Assembly (NCBI GenBank): GCA_905479805.1
Contig: CAJQNY010000072.1
Location: forward strand, 1-64,000
Direction: 5' to 3'
DNA length: 64,000 nt
From: an uncultured Arenicella sp.
Lineage (GTDB): Bacteria; Pseudomonadota; Gammaproteobacteria; Arenicellales; Arenicellaceae
The notes beneath the pieces are model-generated. The model saw only the letters and a program-made list of their open reading frames with translations, was not told the DNA's origin and searched no databases. Below, piece after piece: positions 10,549-21,499 of the stretch. The translations under genes and the position numbers were made by a program. The number at the start of each line of letters is the position of its first letter. Positions within the stretch are counted from its first letter, which is position 1.

Positions 10549-12012
10549 CTACAAAGTCCGCGGACTTACTTTCACAGAGCCCCCTGAAGAAGGACGCCGC
10601 GATAAAGGAGCATGAGCAATGCGGTCGGTACTTGATTGGCTGGTCGCCAAACTATTGATGACTATTTTCGGGAGGGCGAACACGAACCCCCCAAATATAC
10701 CCAACAGGATCAGGATAAAAAAGTCGCCATAAACCTGTGTCGCGACTGAAAATGTCACCGCATTCACTGCCAGAAACACCGTCAAACTAAGCATTAGAGG
10801 CAGCACTGGCTGTGATACAAATCTTTGGCTACTCAGGGATAGTAGTCGGTTTACGTACCGTGTGATAACTATTACCAACCATGCGATACAGATTAAGCCG
10901 GGGAGGCCTAACTCGACCATTATTTTACCGAGCCCGCCTTCACCGGACCCTCCAGCAACATTCTCCATATCAAATAAATGTGCGCCTTGAGATGCTATTC
11001 CTAAGCCGCCTCCCATTAGTCCCAATCGTTTGTAAGCCCACTGAATCGGGGCAATTCCAAGATCAATAAATCGACTACTCGCATCCGAAAACACTGTGGT
11101 GCTTCGCGCGATATAATTACCAAGAGACTGACTATAGTTACCAATGGAAATTAATTCAAAACCCATCCATAACACGATTGCTGTATAAAACAAGCCGAGA
11201 AAGTACTTCGAATCCAACGTTTTACTATAGTAATAGAATGCCACGAAGTAGAGTGCTATGAACAATGAAGTCAACATAAGCATCTTTCGCCGCCCTGTCA
11301 GTGCAACAGCCAGCATTAGTGCACCAACTATCAGCAAAACAATCAGAAAACTTCTTCGCTTCGGAGAACTCATAGCCAATGCCATAACCAAACATGCGGC
11401 AGTAGAGATATGCCATGCCGCGACCTCTCCTGTTCGCATAATGCCAGCATGAGATTTCAAGACGGTTCCCTGATCGTATATTTTCAGACCAACCCCCACT
11501 TCATTCAAAATGGTCCACTCATAGCCCACAAACGAAAGCACCACTGAGGCAGCTACAACGACACCTGAAAAAACATAAAGCATCATGAAGCGCCTTATAT
11601 CTTCAACAGTATTGACCAGGTAGTACCCGGCAATAATTGCCAAAAACGGTGCGATATAAGTTAATAGACCCAACACTCCCACCACAACATTGTTATAGCG
11701 CCATATCGAATGCATCAGCTGCATAGCCAGCACCAATACAAATATCATGATCGGCTTTCTAATTTGATCTGTCCATCGAGCGAAGGGCTCTAGACTATAG
11801 GAAAATCCTTTTCGCGCCCAAATACCTAACAATACAGCACCAAATAAGACGCCCACCGTCACAATAAAAATGATCGGCTCACCCGGTGTTAATTTTCTTA
11901 CAATATCCTGCATGAACCCCACAACTAACAACATTGACAAGGCATATCGCCCCACCATAAACGCATATGCTGATGCCGCTAATAGTAGGCTAAGAAATAC
12001 AGTAGAAATCAT
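10549..12012 (-). CDS. O-antigen ligase/polymerase-like polytopic membrane protein
   Basis: Many hydrophobic segments and a large extracytoplasmic loop (...GLMGGGLGIASQGAHLFDMENVAGGSGEGGLGKIMVELGLPGLICIAW) typical of the Wzy_C/WaaL-type fold. Confidence 0.75.
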   Translation of the reverse strand: MISTVFLSLLLAASAYAFMVGRYALSMLLVVGFMQDIVRKLTPGEPIIFIVTVGVLFGAVLLGIWARKGFSYSLEPFARWTDQIRKPIMIFVLVLAMQLMHSIWRYNNVVVGVLGLLTYIAPFLAIIAGYYLVNTVEDIRRFMMLYVFSGVVVAASVVLSFVGYEWTILNEVGVGLKIYDQGTVLKSHAGIMRTGEVAAWHISTAACLVMALAMSSPKRRSFLIVLLIVGALMLAVALTGRRKMLMLTSLFIALYFVAFYYYSKTLDSKYFLGLFYTAIVLWMGFELISIGNYSQSLGNYIARSTTVFSDASSRFIDLGIAPIQWAYKRLGLMGGGLGIASQGAHLFDMENVAGGSGEGGLGKIMVELGLPGLICIAWLVIVITRYVNRLLSLSSQRFVSQPVLPLMLSLTVFLAVNAVTFSVATQVYGDFFILILLGIFGGFVFALPKIVINSLATSQSSTDRIAHAPLSRRPSSGGSVKVSPRTL

Positions 12013-12175
12013 GAACGGTGTTAGTTAGAAGTATATTTAGGTATGAATTACATAATTATTATCCGACTATAATACCATGGACATCTCGACAATCTGGCGT
12101 AGGCCGCATTGGAACAAGGTAATTTTTTGTATCAGGCGCTGGCCAAGATAGACGGATACCAAAGTCTAAGAACTC

Positions 12176-13369
12176 CTATTTTGGTGCCACTCGAGTATTT
12201 ATTATCTGGACTATATCGCCTGCCATATGCGAGTCATCCTGAGACCCTGCCAGAGAAACGGATGCCTTGGACATTTCCTCCCGAAGCTCCATATTCTCAA
12301 ATAACAATCGAATATTCATTGCCAGAGCCTGAACATCACCGCTGCGATAAAGTAAGGCGTTATCACCGTCGATGATGCTTTTACCTATTGCACCAACCCC
12401 GTCTGCAGCAACTATTGGTAACCCGAAACTTAGTGTCTCCGCGGCAATAGCGCCATAGGGTTCTTTTTCTGACGGAAAAACGAATATATCAGCCAAGTCA
12501 AAATACTGAACCAGCTCAGTCTGGTTAACAAACCCTGAGAACTTTACCTTGTCGTTAAGCTGCATTCTCGCAGCTACGGTTTTAAGCTCAGCCTCTAAGG
12601 GGCCACTCCCCACGAAAATAGCAAAAACGCTCTCCTCTCCTAAAATATTCAACGCGTCGATAATATCCTGTGGCCGCTTATGTTCGATGAGCTTTCCCGC
12701 AAACAACACGACAAACCCATTATCAAAAATTGAGTGTTTCTTCCTGAGGCTTGTCTTCGAACCTGCCGGCAATGCTGCTCTTGCGCTCTGAAACCTATTT
12801 ATATCGATCGGAAACGTGGAATCAATTATCTTTTCTGGTTGCACTCCGTAGGTTTCTAAGTACTGTCTATTCGTTTTGCTTATGCTAAGAAAAAAATCAC
12901 ATCGTGAAAGAAAAAAACGAACAATCGCCTTCTTGATTATTGTTCGAAAAATAGATCGCGAATCGTTCAAATTAGAGTCAGAGCTATAGATGATTTTCGC
13001 CGGCACTGAACAAGAGAATATGGCGCGCCAATTTATCATTTGCGCGTACCCGTGCACCCAGATGAAATCAGGCGAAAATCGCCTCAATGCCTTGCCAATA
13101 TTTCTACTGTCAATATCGAAGAAACCATATTCAGAAACCACCTTTCCGGGCTCTAGGAACTCATGGTCGTATCCATCTAATAGTGGAATATCCCACCTTA
13201 ACTCAGTCTGAAACTGCGGATCAATTGATTCTTTAATGCCATTTTCCGCAACAAAAAAAACCTTTAATTCCAATGATTCGTGTTTTGCTATTTCAGCGTA
13301 TAGAGGAGCAAAATGTTGTGTTACATGCGAAATAACAACGGCAAGACGGGGTTTCGTCGTATTCGTCAA
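12176..13369 (-). CDS. Glycosyltransferase family 4 (GT-B)
   Basis: VVLFAGKLIEHKRPQDIIDALNILGEESVFAIFVGSGPLEAEL...FVFPSEKEPYGAIAAETLSFGLPIVAADGVGAIG. Confidence 0.9.
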   Translation of the reverse strand: MTNTTKPRLAVVISHVTQHFAPLYAEIAKHESLELKVFFVAENGIKESIDPQFQTELRWDIPLLDGYDHEFLEPGKVVSEYGFFDIDSRNIGKALRRFSPDFIWVHGYAQMINWRAIFSCSVPAKIIYSSDSNLNDSRSIFRTIIKKAIVRFFLSRCDFFLSISKTNRQYLETYGVQPEKIIDSTFPIDINRFQSARAALPAGSKTSLRKKHSIFDNGFVVLFAGKLIEHKRPQDIIDALNILGEESVFAIFVGSGPLEAELKTVAARMQLNDKVKFSGFVNQTELVQYFDLADIFVFPSEKEPYGAIAAETLSFGLPIVAADGVGAIGKSIIDGDNALLYRSGDVQALAMNIRLLFENMELREEMSKASVSLAGSQDDSHMAGDIVQIINTRVAPK

Positions 13370-14361
13370 AATAGACCCTCATTGCCAGCCTCTGTTAGGC
13401 TACCTTCGGACTGTTCCTTATCGATCAATTTGGGCCCTAATCGCTTCAGCGCTATCGCCGATAAAATCCCTCTAAGCTCTCCAATCAAGCGGTTAGGAAT
13501 ATGCCATGGATGTTTCAAATAAAACTTCGAAATAATGCTAAAGACAAAACGTCGTACAATATAGTTTAAGCGAACTATGCCCGTTGCCCCCGTCAGGGCG
13601 AAATAGTAATCGCCTACGCTATGGTCGGGCGACATGGATGTTAAATGGTTTGCTATAGCTCTCGTCCCTCCAGTTTTATATTGGAGATGATGCAAGTAGG
13701 CAGTAGGAGCGAATAGAAAAGGCTTACCGAATTTGCGAACCAGGCGACGACAGAACTCTGTCTCGAACCTGTATGCGGCTCCGTAAAAATTTTCGTCAAA
13801 GCCTCCCGCTTCAATCGCTTTAACTCTATCAACACATAAATTACCTGCCATACAATTATAGATCTCTGATTCTTTATTTGAATTAAAAGGAAAATCTAAA
13901 TCACGCAAAAAATGTGGCTGTTGATTATTGGTATATTCCACATCCTCCGGTAGTTGGCCAGGCTGTAGTATCTGCCCCACATGCGCAAGGGGGTTCTTAC
14001 TTTTTAGTACGCCGCGATGAAGTGAAATAAAATCAGTCCCCACCTTAATATCGTCATCCAAAAACAATACGTACTGTGTTTTAGCGATGTTAAGTCCTAG
14101 GTTCATCGCAGCTGGTATTGAAGGCTGATCACGCCTTATAAACCGTATAGCTGATTTTTGATCCCGTTTTGTTAGCTCTAGTAAAACACTATCGTCGTCA
14201 TCGTAATCAGTTTGGTCAACCACGATTATTTGCTCAACTCGTTCTGATTGCTTTAAAAGCTGATCAAGCGTATCCAGCAAAACCTCGCCTCGGTTGTACG
14301 AAGGAATAACAATCGAAATTGTTGCTCGATGCGCGGTGTTTTTCGTTGGACTAGCATTCAT
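13366..14361 (-). CDS. Glycosyltransferase family 2 (GT-A)
   Basis: ISIVIPSYNRGEVLLDTLDQLLKQS...YVLFLDDDIKV motif. Confidence 0.9.
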   Translation of the reverse strand: MNASPTKNTAHRATISIVIPSYNRGEVLLDTLDQLLKQSERVEQIIVVDQTDYDDDDSVLLELTKRDQKSAIRFIRRDQPSIPAAMNLGLNIAKTQYVLFLDDDIKVGTDFISLHRGVLKSKNPLAHVGQILQPGQLPEDVEYTNNQQPHFLRDLDFPFNSNKESEIYNCMAGNLCVDRVKAIEAGGFDENFYGAAYRFETEFCRRLVRKFGKPFLFAPTAYLHHLQYKTGGTRAIANHLTSMSPDHSVGDYYFALTGATGIVRLNYIVRRFVFSIISKFYLKHPWHIPNRLIGELRGILSAIALKRLGPKLIDKEQSEGSLTEAGNEGLF

Positions 14362-14383
14362 TGAATGTTTGTTCCAGTAAGCC

Positions 14384-15172
14384 TCATTTAGTACCCACCA
14401 CCATTAGCTGATGCGACAACAAGCCCCTTAAAAGAGGGATTTTGAGTAATAATTTATCGATAAAAACGAGCATCCCGAGTGGCATAAACTTATGCAAATA
14501 CCTCATCTTTATATGTCCTGAAATAATAGGCGTTTCATAAACACAGCAATCTATATTGCGAAAACCTGCTGCATAAAATATTTCGTGCAACTCGGTTCTC
14601 TTGTATGCATAGAAATGCCCATCACCGTCGGCTGTGAATTGCTTATTTTCCCATTGCTTAGGATCCCCTAAACTATTGAAACTTGGCAAAGAACTCATCA
14701 TGTAAGCCCAATTTGGCGTGGTGATTACTAATCGCCCTCCTATTCTTAACATTGACCTTAGAGTGTCGATCATTTCTCTCGGGTACACTAGGTGCTCAAT
14801 TATTTGATTTGCATATATTAAGTCATATTTTTTCTCTAATGATAACTCCAACACATTTCCTTGAATAAACTCGATCTCTCCAAACTCATGCCTGGAGGCA
14901 GCATAATCGAGAAATTCCTTTCGAATATCGACAGCAGTCACATTATGACCCCTTTCTGCAAGCAGCAGCGCTAGGGTAGCTTGTGCACAACCTACATCTA
15001 AAATATCAAGGGTCTTTTCCGGCGGGGCAAGGGAACTATAAAAAGCTAAAAGATTTTGGTATTGGTTCCATTCATGTATGGAGAGGCTTTTGTCCCAATA
15101 TTGTTCAATATCATGTTGGTAAACAACTTTGACCTCTTGGGACCAACCCTGATCATATATTGGTTTAATCAT
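14384..15172 (-). CDS. Class I SAM-dependent methyltransferase
   Basis: LDILDVGCAQATLALLLAERGHNVTAVDIRKEFLDYA... YDLIYANQIIEHLVYPREMIDTLRSMLRIGGRLVITTPN. Confidence 0.9.
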   Translation of the reverse strand: MIKPIYDQGWSQEVKVVYQHDIEQYWDKSLSIHEWNQYQNLLAFYSSLAPPEKTLDILDVGCAQATLALLLAERGHNVTAVDIRKEFLDYAASRHEFGEIEFIQGNVLELSLEKKYDLIYANQIIEHLVYPREMIDTLRSMLRIGGRLVITTPNWAYMMSSLPSFNSLGDPKQWENKQFTADGDGHFYAYKRTELHEIFYAAGFRNIDCCVYETPIISGHIKMRYLHKFMPLGMLVFIDKLLLKIPLLRGLLSHQLMVVGTK

Positions 15173-16109
15173 GCAATTTTAACAGAAATAATTTAATCAG
15201 TGCTTTCAAATTAAAGGGGTTAGATCGCATCGATTTTATCAGGTATTTCCCGCTGGACTGACGGTTTATTTTACCTAAACGAGAACCTAGATAGTAATAG
15301 AACTTTGAGTCGGAATACCTATCTGGCCTAGTCGGTTCTAAACGTGTTTTCCTGTTTCGTTCAAACTCTGCTAAAACATCTGAATCATCTCCTAGAGATG
15401 CACGCGCTTTTATGCACTTAAAGATAAATTCAGTAGCGCTAATTTGCTCTGGTCGATTTAGACTACTGATAGCCTCTCTATTTATCGATGCGCGATAGAG
15501 TGGCTCATGGAGAGACATGTGGTTGCCTAGTTCGACCAATCTGGTCCAGAGGTCGATATCTTGCGCATAGTAAAAGGCACTACGATAGCCGCCTACTTGG
15601 GCATACATACTCCTACGAAACATGACGCTTCCATGATGTGGTGGACCCTTAACATCATCCATATTGGTCTGCTTGAGCCCAACCAAGGCTTGTTCTTGAG
15701 TCAGTGATTCAACCCCTAACTCTTCACCATCAGGTGCTGTGAAAATTACGCTACTAGACACCATAGCAAGCTGTGCATCGCTTCGTAACTCGGTTAACTG
15801 ACGACTAAATCTCCCGGGCAGTGAAATATCGCCAACGTCTTGTCGCGCTATGAAACGCCCCTTTGCCATAGAACATCCGGTGATCAAAGCCTGTGTCAGA
15901 CCTAGATTCTCTTGAGATAGCATTTTTATCCTAGAATCACTGCGCTTCGCAGATTCGATGATTTTAGAACTATCATCAACAGAGCCATCATCAATAATAA
16001 TAAACTCGAAATCAGCCTCTTTTTGATCCAATACACTTTGAATAGTTTGTTCGAGCTCGTTCGCTCCGTTGTAATTACTCATAACAACAGAGAGCTCAGG
16101 GCTAATCAT
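15165..16109 (-). CDS. Glycosyltransferase family 2
   Basis: ELSVVMSNYNGANELEQTIQSVLDQKEADFEFIIIDDGSVDDSSKI. Confidence 0.92.
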   Translation of the reverse strand: MISPELSVVMSNYNGANELEQTIQSVLDQKEADFEFIIIDDGSVDDSSKIIESAKRSDSRIKMLSQENLGLTQALITGCSMAKGRFIARQDVGDISLPGRFSRQLTELRSDAQLAMVSSSVIFTAPDGEELGVESLTQEQALVGLKQTNMDDVKGPPHHGSVMFRRSMYAQVGGYRSAFYYAQDIDLWTRLVELGNHMSLHEPLYRASINREAISSLNRPEQISATEFIFKCIKARASLGDDSDVLAEFERNRKTRLEPTRPDRYSDSKFYYYLGSRLGKINRQSSGKYLIKSMRSNPFNLKALIKLFLLKLHD

Positions 16110-16222
16110 TATTGATCACCATGTCGTAACACGCCGACCGAAGCAATGTTTTACCTAAGCAAAACATTAACAGACGATGATGCTCTAGATTCACTCCTCT
16201 TGTCATTTCGATAATTAGTAAG

Positions 16223-17125
16223 CTAAGATTGCTTGGAAATTTTTGAATGTCGGAATTGACCACGAATAATCCCCATATTAATAACACATTGATAAAAGAA
16301 CGCTCGTCTACCTCTGAGCAATTGCCAAACCGATCTAACCATCATATTGACGTAACGATAGATCCACCGTTCAGAATACAATTGGTCCAATTCCACCAAA
16401 GAAACACCTTTTGCCACACCATACCTATACAAGTGCAGAATACTGATTCTTTCTAACTGAAACCGATGCTTCACCCTAGCATCCGCCAAATACATGCCAG
16501 TAACATTCATTTGGGATGCTCGGCTGAAATAATCGGTCTCTTCACCCCTGCCCAATTGCTCACCTTTGACTCCTAAATCCGAATTAAACTCGCACAATAA
16601 GTCGACAACAGATCTACGCAACATAAAATTCGCACCATATGGATTAGTCTTCTCATGTGAAAACTCGAAATCTATCTCACCGTGATCATATACACCAAAC
16701 ATTCCCTCCAATAGCGGCAATTTTTCTTTACTCAACCAGTGTGGTTTATTCCCTTGCCAATCGACTTCTATCGGCCCACCAAAATAACCAACACCACTAT
16801 AAGTTGAAAGTGCCGCAACATAGATTTCTAGGGTCAACTTATCGACCAATACATCGTCATCAAAAAACAATATCGCATCACCTGAAAATTCTTTTAGAGC
16901 GCGATTTCTCGCATGAGCGAGGCCTTGATTACTTTCTGAATAAACTGTTAATGGAAGTTTTTTAATATACTGGGACAGTAGATTTGACGTCGAATCATTC
17001 GAATTATTATTTATTACCAAAACCTCGAATTCAGTGGTTGACTGAGGTATGGCTTCTACCAAACAATCCAATAACCCTCTAAGCAGCTCTGCCCGATTGT
17101 ACGTACAAATAGCGATGCTAAGCAT
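16223..17125 (-). CDS. Glycosyltransferase family 2
   Basis: MLSIAICTYNRAELLRGLLDCL...VINNNSNDSTSNLL...AILFFDDDVLVDKLTLEIY. Confidence 0.9.
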   Translation of the reverse strand: MLSIAICTYNRAELLRGLLDCLVEAIPQSTTEFEVLVINNNSNDSTSNLLSQYIKKLPLTVYSESNQGLAHARNRALKEFSGDAILFFDDDVLVDKLTLEIYVAALSTYSGVGYFGGPIEVDWQGNKPHWLSKEKLPLLEGMFGVYDHGEIDFEFSHEKTNPYGANFMLRRSVVDLLCEFNSDLGVKGEQLGRGEETDYFSRASQMNVTGMYLADARVKHRFQLERISILHLYRYGVAKGVSLVELDQLYSERWIYRYVNMMVRSVWQLLRGRRAFFYQCVINMGIIRGQFRHSKISKQS

Positions 17126-18080
17126 AATTATTACAGAGCTGGCTTTGAATTACGGGGTTCATATCATCACCATACAAACGAGCAAATTCAAAATTCCCGA
17201 GAATATCAAACGCTTGGTCAAGCTCTTCTGCGCTCAATGACGAAACCGATTCAGCCTGTCTATCTTCTAGGCTTAAAGGTACTTGCGAGCCAAGCGGCGC
17301 TCGCGCAGTCTCCGACGATCGATGCAGGGCGTCCGATAATCCACTTTGGACAGGAATATCCAAGAATGTGAATAGACTATTTACTGTCGTTTCCTCTGCA
17401 CCAACTAAAGATTCATAAAAAACCTTATAGACACGACTCAAATCATAGCGTTGAGTCGCGATGATATTATTAATAATCCAATCAGCAATTGTTTCCCTGA
17501 CAATTCCCTTGCCGATTTGCTCGGAAAGTATTAGCTGTTCGGAAACTGTTAATCTGGCTACTAACGACGAGTCCGATAACAATTGTTCCAATGTAGGCTC
17601 CCAGACCCAATTGCTACCATCCTGCAAAGCGGCTAGCTTCTTTCTAGATGCAGCAACAGAAATCGGGTTACGAATTAATATTACGGATTTTGTCAGGGGA
17701 TAGCGCTTAGTGATCCACTCTAGCATTAAGTTCGCGCGCACAAATTTCAACAGTCGCCTTCGCGCTAAAAGCTTCCTATTCCGTGAATTGATCCATTGAC
17801 CGGAGCACCGTCCCATAATTACTTGATCCATCAGAGAACAATCTGAATCACGGTCCAGCGACCAACTTAAATCAAACTCTTGGTGTTGCGCCTTTTTCTG
17901 ATTCAGTGGCTCAAAAATATATCGAAAATCATTTCTATAGTTACATGCATTTGCCAGCCAACTCGTGCCACTTCGTCCGCTACCTGTGATGACTACCGCA
18001 TTGTCGCCAGCCTGATCAAAACACGTCAACTTGGCTAAGCGTTCCGTTAACGACCCCAAAACTAAATTATCCTGGCCCAT
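17118..18080 (-). CDS. Sulfotransferase family protein
   Basis: PAPS-binding P-loop-like AVVITGSGRSGTSWLANACNYRNDFRYIFEPLN and later SVILIRNPISVAASR. Confidence 0.85.
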   Translation of the reverse strand: MGQDNLVLGSLTERLAKLTCFDQAGDNAVVITGSGRSGTSWLANACNYRNDFRYIFEPLNQKKAQHQEFDLSWSLDRDSDCSLMDQVIMGRCSGQWINSRNRKLLARRRLLKFVRANLMLEWITKRYPLTKSVILIRNPISVAASRKKLAALQDGSNWVWEPTLEQLLSDSSLVARLTVSEQLILSEQIGKGIVRETIADWIINNIIATQRYDLSRVYKVFYESLVGAEETTVNSLFTFLDIPVQSGLSDALHRSSETARAPLGSQVPLSLEDRQAESVSSLSAEELDQAFDILGNFEFARLYGDDMNPVIQSQLCNNYA

Positions 18081-19252
18081 TTAGCCCATTGCCCAATCAC
18101 CTTCATGCTTTGAGAAAAGCTTAGATGAGACTCGAACCCCAAAACATTTTTCGCCTTTGAGGAATCAATTTTCGGCATAACATCTAGCGTATTTAATAGT
18201 CGAGAGTCTATGTTTTTTAATACTATCGCTGTATCTGAAGCTGGGATTCCAGTAGCCAAACGCCCCTTAATTTGATCCATCCCTGACTGTCCTGAGATAC
18301 GCTTAGCAACACTATAAATGCTTTTGATTCCTCTTTGAGACAACATCAGCTGCCTGAAATCACCATCTTGACTAAACTTGCTCTTAAGTACGGACCAGGC
18401 AGTATTCTGACGATTCTGTAGCTGCAATCGATTTTCAAATTCATCACGACTTAGTATTTCTACCCTAAGTGACTCATCAAGCTCTGAATAAGCCAAAAAA
18501 TATTCCTCCCAACTCAGCTCAATGTCCGCATGAATTAGAAAACGTTGATATTGGCTATCTTGGGCCTTATAAGTATCAATCGCTAACTTCGTGGCTAACG
18601 CAACATCTGAAACATCGATAGGAGAACAGTGACCTTGAATAGGAGAGGGAAAACTCAAGCGGTTATTCACCATCATCGAAAAGGTTCGCTGAGTCCAACC
18701 TAGATACGGTCCAATAACGATTGGAAGCTGCAGCACAATAACGTTGGTTGAACTTTCAAAATTAAGCAGCAAGCGTTCGGCAGCGAGCTTGCCATCTGCA
18801 TAAGGATTATTCTTGAATTCACACACTGTATTTTCATCAACAGGAGCACTGGTCTCGGGATATACAGAAATAGTGCCGTAATGTATGAGAGTCGAAACTT
18901 TCGCGTGATTTGAAGCACTAATAATTTTCTCAGCGAGTGCCTCAGAATCTCTGATTGTTTCATCAACATTCATGCCGGCTGAAAAAGTACAATCAATCAC
19001 AGTCTCAATATCTTCGAACATTTCTATGAGAACGGAAACATCTGTCTTCAGAATATCCAACGATCGAATTCGTAGCGGATATCGACCAATTCTCATCGCA
19101 GAATTCAGAGTCCGAACCACAGCAACAACCTCATACCCAAGGTTATGAAAGTAAATTGCTAAATAGCTTCCAATCGCGCCACCAGCGCCTAATATACATA
19201 TTCTATGCGTAGTACTTAAGTCTGCTTTCTTACTTTTTTTCATTCGGACCAA
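18062..19252 (-). CDS. NAD-dependent epimerase/dehydratase family protein
   Basis: RICILGAGGAIGSYLAIYFHNLGYEVVAVVR Rossmann motif; LIHYGTISVYPE...NNPYADGKLAAERLL (YxxxK). Confidence 0.85.
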   Translation of the reverse strand: MVRMKKSKKADLSTTHRICILGAGGAIGSYLAIYFHNLGYEVVAVVRTLNSAMRIGRYPLRIRSLDILKTDVSVLIEMFEDIETVIDCTFSAGMNVDETIRDSEALAEKIISASNHAKVSTLIHYGTISVYPETSAPVDENTVCEFKNNPYADGKLAAERLLLNFESSTNVIVLQLPIVIGPYLGWTQRTFSMMVNNRLSFPSPIQGHCSPIDVSDVALATKLAIDTYKAQDSQYQRFLIHADIELSWEEYFLAYSELDESLRVEILSRDEFENRLQLQNRQNTAWSVLKSKFSQDGDFRQLMLSQRGIKSIYSVAKRISGQSGMDQIKGRLATGIPASDTAIVLKNIDSRLLNTLDVMPKIDSSKAKNVLGFESHLSFSQSMKVIGQWAKWARII

Positions 19253-20244
19253 GCTTCTCCGTCATAGGGCTTCCTATTTATATAACATTTCTCTACTAAG
19301 GAAATAGCAGACAAGCAGTCCTTTGCTGTGACCATTTTAGGGCCACTATTGTCTATGCTCTTCAAGCCATCATATATAGATTGGTACTGAATTTTGAACA
19401 AGTCGACGGTTGAAACAATTTCATTAGAACTAGACTCAACCGTGCCAACAAGATTCATAGAACCTGCTTCTGGGTAAAGCTTGAGTTCGCCATTAGCAAA
19501 ATTCAAACTTAGGCTTGCGGCCTCACCCTGAATAAACAAACGATTCTTTAAATTTCTTAAACGACTCAAAGTAATCGAACCGCTAACCCCTGACTCAAAC
19601 TCTAATTGCAAATTACAATCCGCTTCAACGCCGCCAAAACTATCATCTTTATAGTCCAGCTTATTGACCTCGCCAAACCACCAAAGGCAAGCATCAAGTA
19701 TATGCGCACCATGATCCATAAGCACTCCGCCGCCGATGAACTCCACATTGAAAAACTTCTCAGTCTGGACCGGCCAATTGAACACCCCTCCTTCTTCTAA
19801 ATCAAAACTTACTATTTTTCCTAGAATTTTCGAGTCAAGTAAATCCTTTAAAAATCTAAAACTTGGATCAAACCGCCGTACTAAACTTACCGCTAACATT
19901 CTCTGCTCAGCCTTAGCCAGCGCAATCATCTTCTCTGCTTGTAGGAAGTTTGTTGTGACCGGCTTTTCTACAAGAACATGTTTACCAGCGTTCAATAGAT
20001 CTATAACAATCTGATAATGAGTGGAAGGGGGTGTAGCAACCACTGCTAGGTCGAATTGATCCAACACTTGCATATAGTCAGTTGAAGAATTAACTTCATG
20101 CAGAGATGCAAGCTCAAATACTTCATCTTCATTCAAATCAATCAAACAGGTGAGCTTGTAATTATCATTGCCAATTAGTGCTGGCAAGTGGCTTAATTTT
20201 GTTACCGCCCCACAACCAACAATCGCAATGCGAATAGCGCTCAT
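19240..20244 (-). CDS. Gfo/Idh/MocA-family oxidoreductase
   Basis: IRIAIVGCGAVTKLSHLPALIGNDNYKLTCLIDLNEDE...AVVATPPSTHYQIVIDLLNAGKHVLVEKPV. Confidence 0.93.
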   Translation of the reverse strand: MSAIRIAIVGCGAVTKLSHLPALIGNDNYKLTCLIDLNEDEVFELASLHEVNSSTDYMQVLDQFDLAVVATPPSTHYQIVIDLLNAGKHVLVEKPVTTNFLQAEKMIALAKAEQRMLAVSLVRRFDPSFRFLKDLLDSKILGKIVSFDLEEGGVFNWPVQTEKFFNVEFIGGGVLMDHGAHILDACLWWFGEVNKLDYKDDSFGGVEADCNLQLEFESGVSGSITLSRLRNLKNRLFIQGEAASLSLNFANGELKLYPEAGSMNLVGTVESSSNEIVSTVDLFKIQYQSIYDGLKSIDNSGPKMVTAKDCLSAISLVEKCYINRKPYDGEAWSE

Positions 20245-21485
20245 AATTCAGACACATCCCATTTTAAGGTTGGCAGGACTACACCAAAACGGCCGTTATT
20301 CATCGTAAACCCCAGATTACTTACTTCTAACTCCAGCGTTGTTTCTTCAATTTGATCTAGATAACCGTGATTTGAGTTACGGATCATTATCAATATAAAG
20401 TACCTTCCAGGCCTTAACAGCCCGCGTGGCATTTCGCACTCAACTCGATATAGGCGACCTATTTCTGTTGTGCGAACTAACGTATCTGTGTCCCAACTCG
20501 TTAAAATATCGCGCCCAAGCTCATCAACGAGTCTGGTCGCTATTACGAAATCTTTATCTGCGCGATTTGGACGGATATCAATTTGAACACGGCACTGCTG
20601 ATCATACCCAATAGAGAGAACATTATTGTTGTCTGCATCTACAACCCGAACTGCTCTAAGACACGCGCTCTCATCTTTTTGTATCCACACACCCGTATTC
20701 TCAACACCATCTCGAAAATACTGAGGAAGAATCGAGCTCGTTTCTCCATAGCTCTCAACCTTACCGTCTTTCAAATAAATGGTATGGCTACACAACTCCT
20801 GAATAAGCCCCATGTTATGACTCACGAAAACTACTGTTCGGCCCTGCTGTCCGGCCTCACCTAGCTTTCCTATACAGCGTTGTTGGAACTTAGCATCACC
20901 CACCGCAAGTACCTCGTCAACGAGTAAAATATCAGGATCGACATGTGCGGCTACCGAAAATGCGAGACGCACATACATTCCACTTGAGTATCGTTTTACG
21001 GGTGTATCCAGGAATTTTTCTACCTCAGCAAACGCTACAATATCGTCCATTTTACGTAACACCTCTTGACGCGTCATACCCAAGATACTTGCGTTCATAA
21101 AGATATTTTCACGTCCCGATAGTTCAGGATGAAAACCACTCCCAACTTCTAATAGACTCGCTACCCGTCCACGCATCTTCACTTTTCCGGAAGTCGGTTT
21201 AGTGATTTTACTAAGCACTTTCAAAAGAGTGCTTTTTCCTGCCCCATTGCGGCCTATTATTCCGGTAGATTGTCCTTCGGGTATGTCTATATTTATACCA
21301 TCTAAGGCCAGAAAAAGATTTTCCTTCTTCTTCCCACTTAAAATTTCTTTGCGGCGAAAGGGAGCGGATGCCATACCCAAAAGCAAATCTCTAAAACTAT
21401 CGTAATGCTGTTCTACGCCACCGAGCATATACTCTTTACTTAGATCTCGAACGGACACCGCTATATTATCTTCGATTTGATTCAT
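20241..21485 (-). CDS. wzt: Polysaccharide ABC exporter ATP-binding protein with C-terminal Wzt-like domain
   Basis: GIIGRNGAGKSTLLKVLSKITKPTSG, YSSGMYVRLAFSVAAHVDPDILLVDEVLAVGDAKFQQRC; about 160-aa C-terminal beta-rich extension. Confidence 0.92.
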   Translation of the reverse strand: MNQIEDNIAVSVRDLSKEYMLGGVEQHYDSFRDLLLGMASAPFRRKEILSGKKKENLFLALDGINIDIPEGQSTGIIGRNGAGKSTLLKVLSKITKPTSGKVKMRGRVASLLEVGSGFHPELSGRENIFMNASILGMTRQEVLRKMDDIVAFAEVEKFLDTPVKRYSSGMYVRLAFSVAAHVDPDILLVDEVLAVGDAKFQQRCIGKLGEAGQQGRTVVFVSHNMGLIQELCSHTIYLKDGKVESYGETSSILPQYFRDGVENTGVWIQKDESACLRAVRVVDADNNNVLSIGYDQQCRVQIDIRPNRADKDFVIATRLVDELGRDILTSWDTDTLVRTTEIGRLYRVECEMPRGLLRPGRYFILIMIRNSNHGYLDQIEETTLELEVSNLGFTMNNGRFGVVLPTLKWDVSEL

Positions 21486-21499
21486 AATATGTAATTCAG

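Noticed and set aside
16102-16287. 61-aa minus-strand ORF bridging two GT2 genes; possible frameshifted C-terminus
   Set aside because: No recognisable family and overlaps both neighbours; frameshift cannot be supported without homologues.
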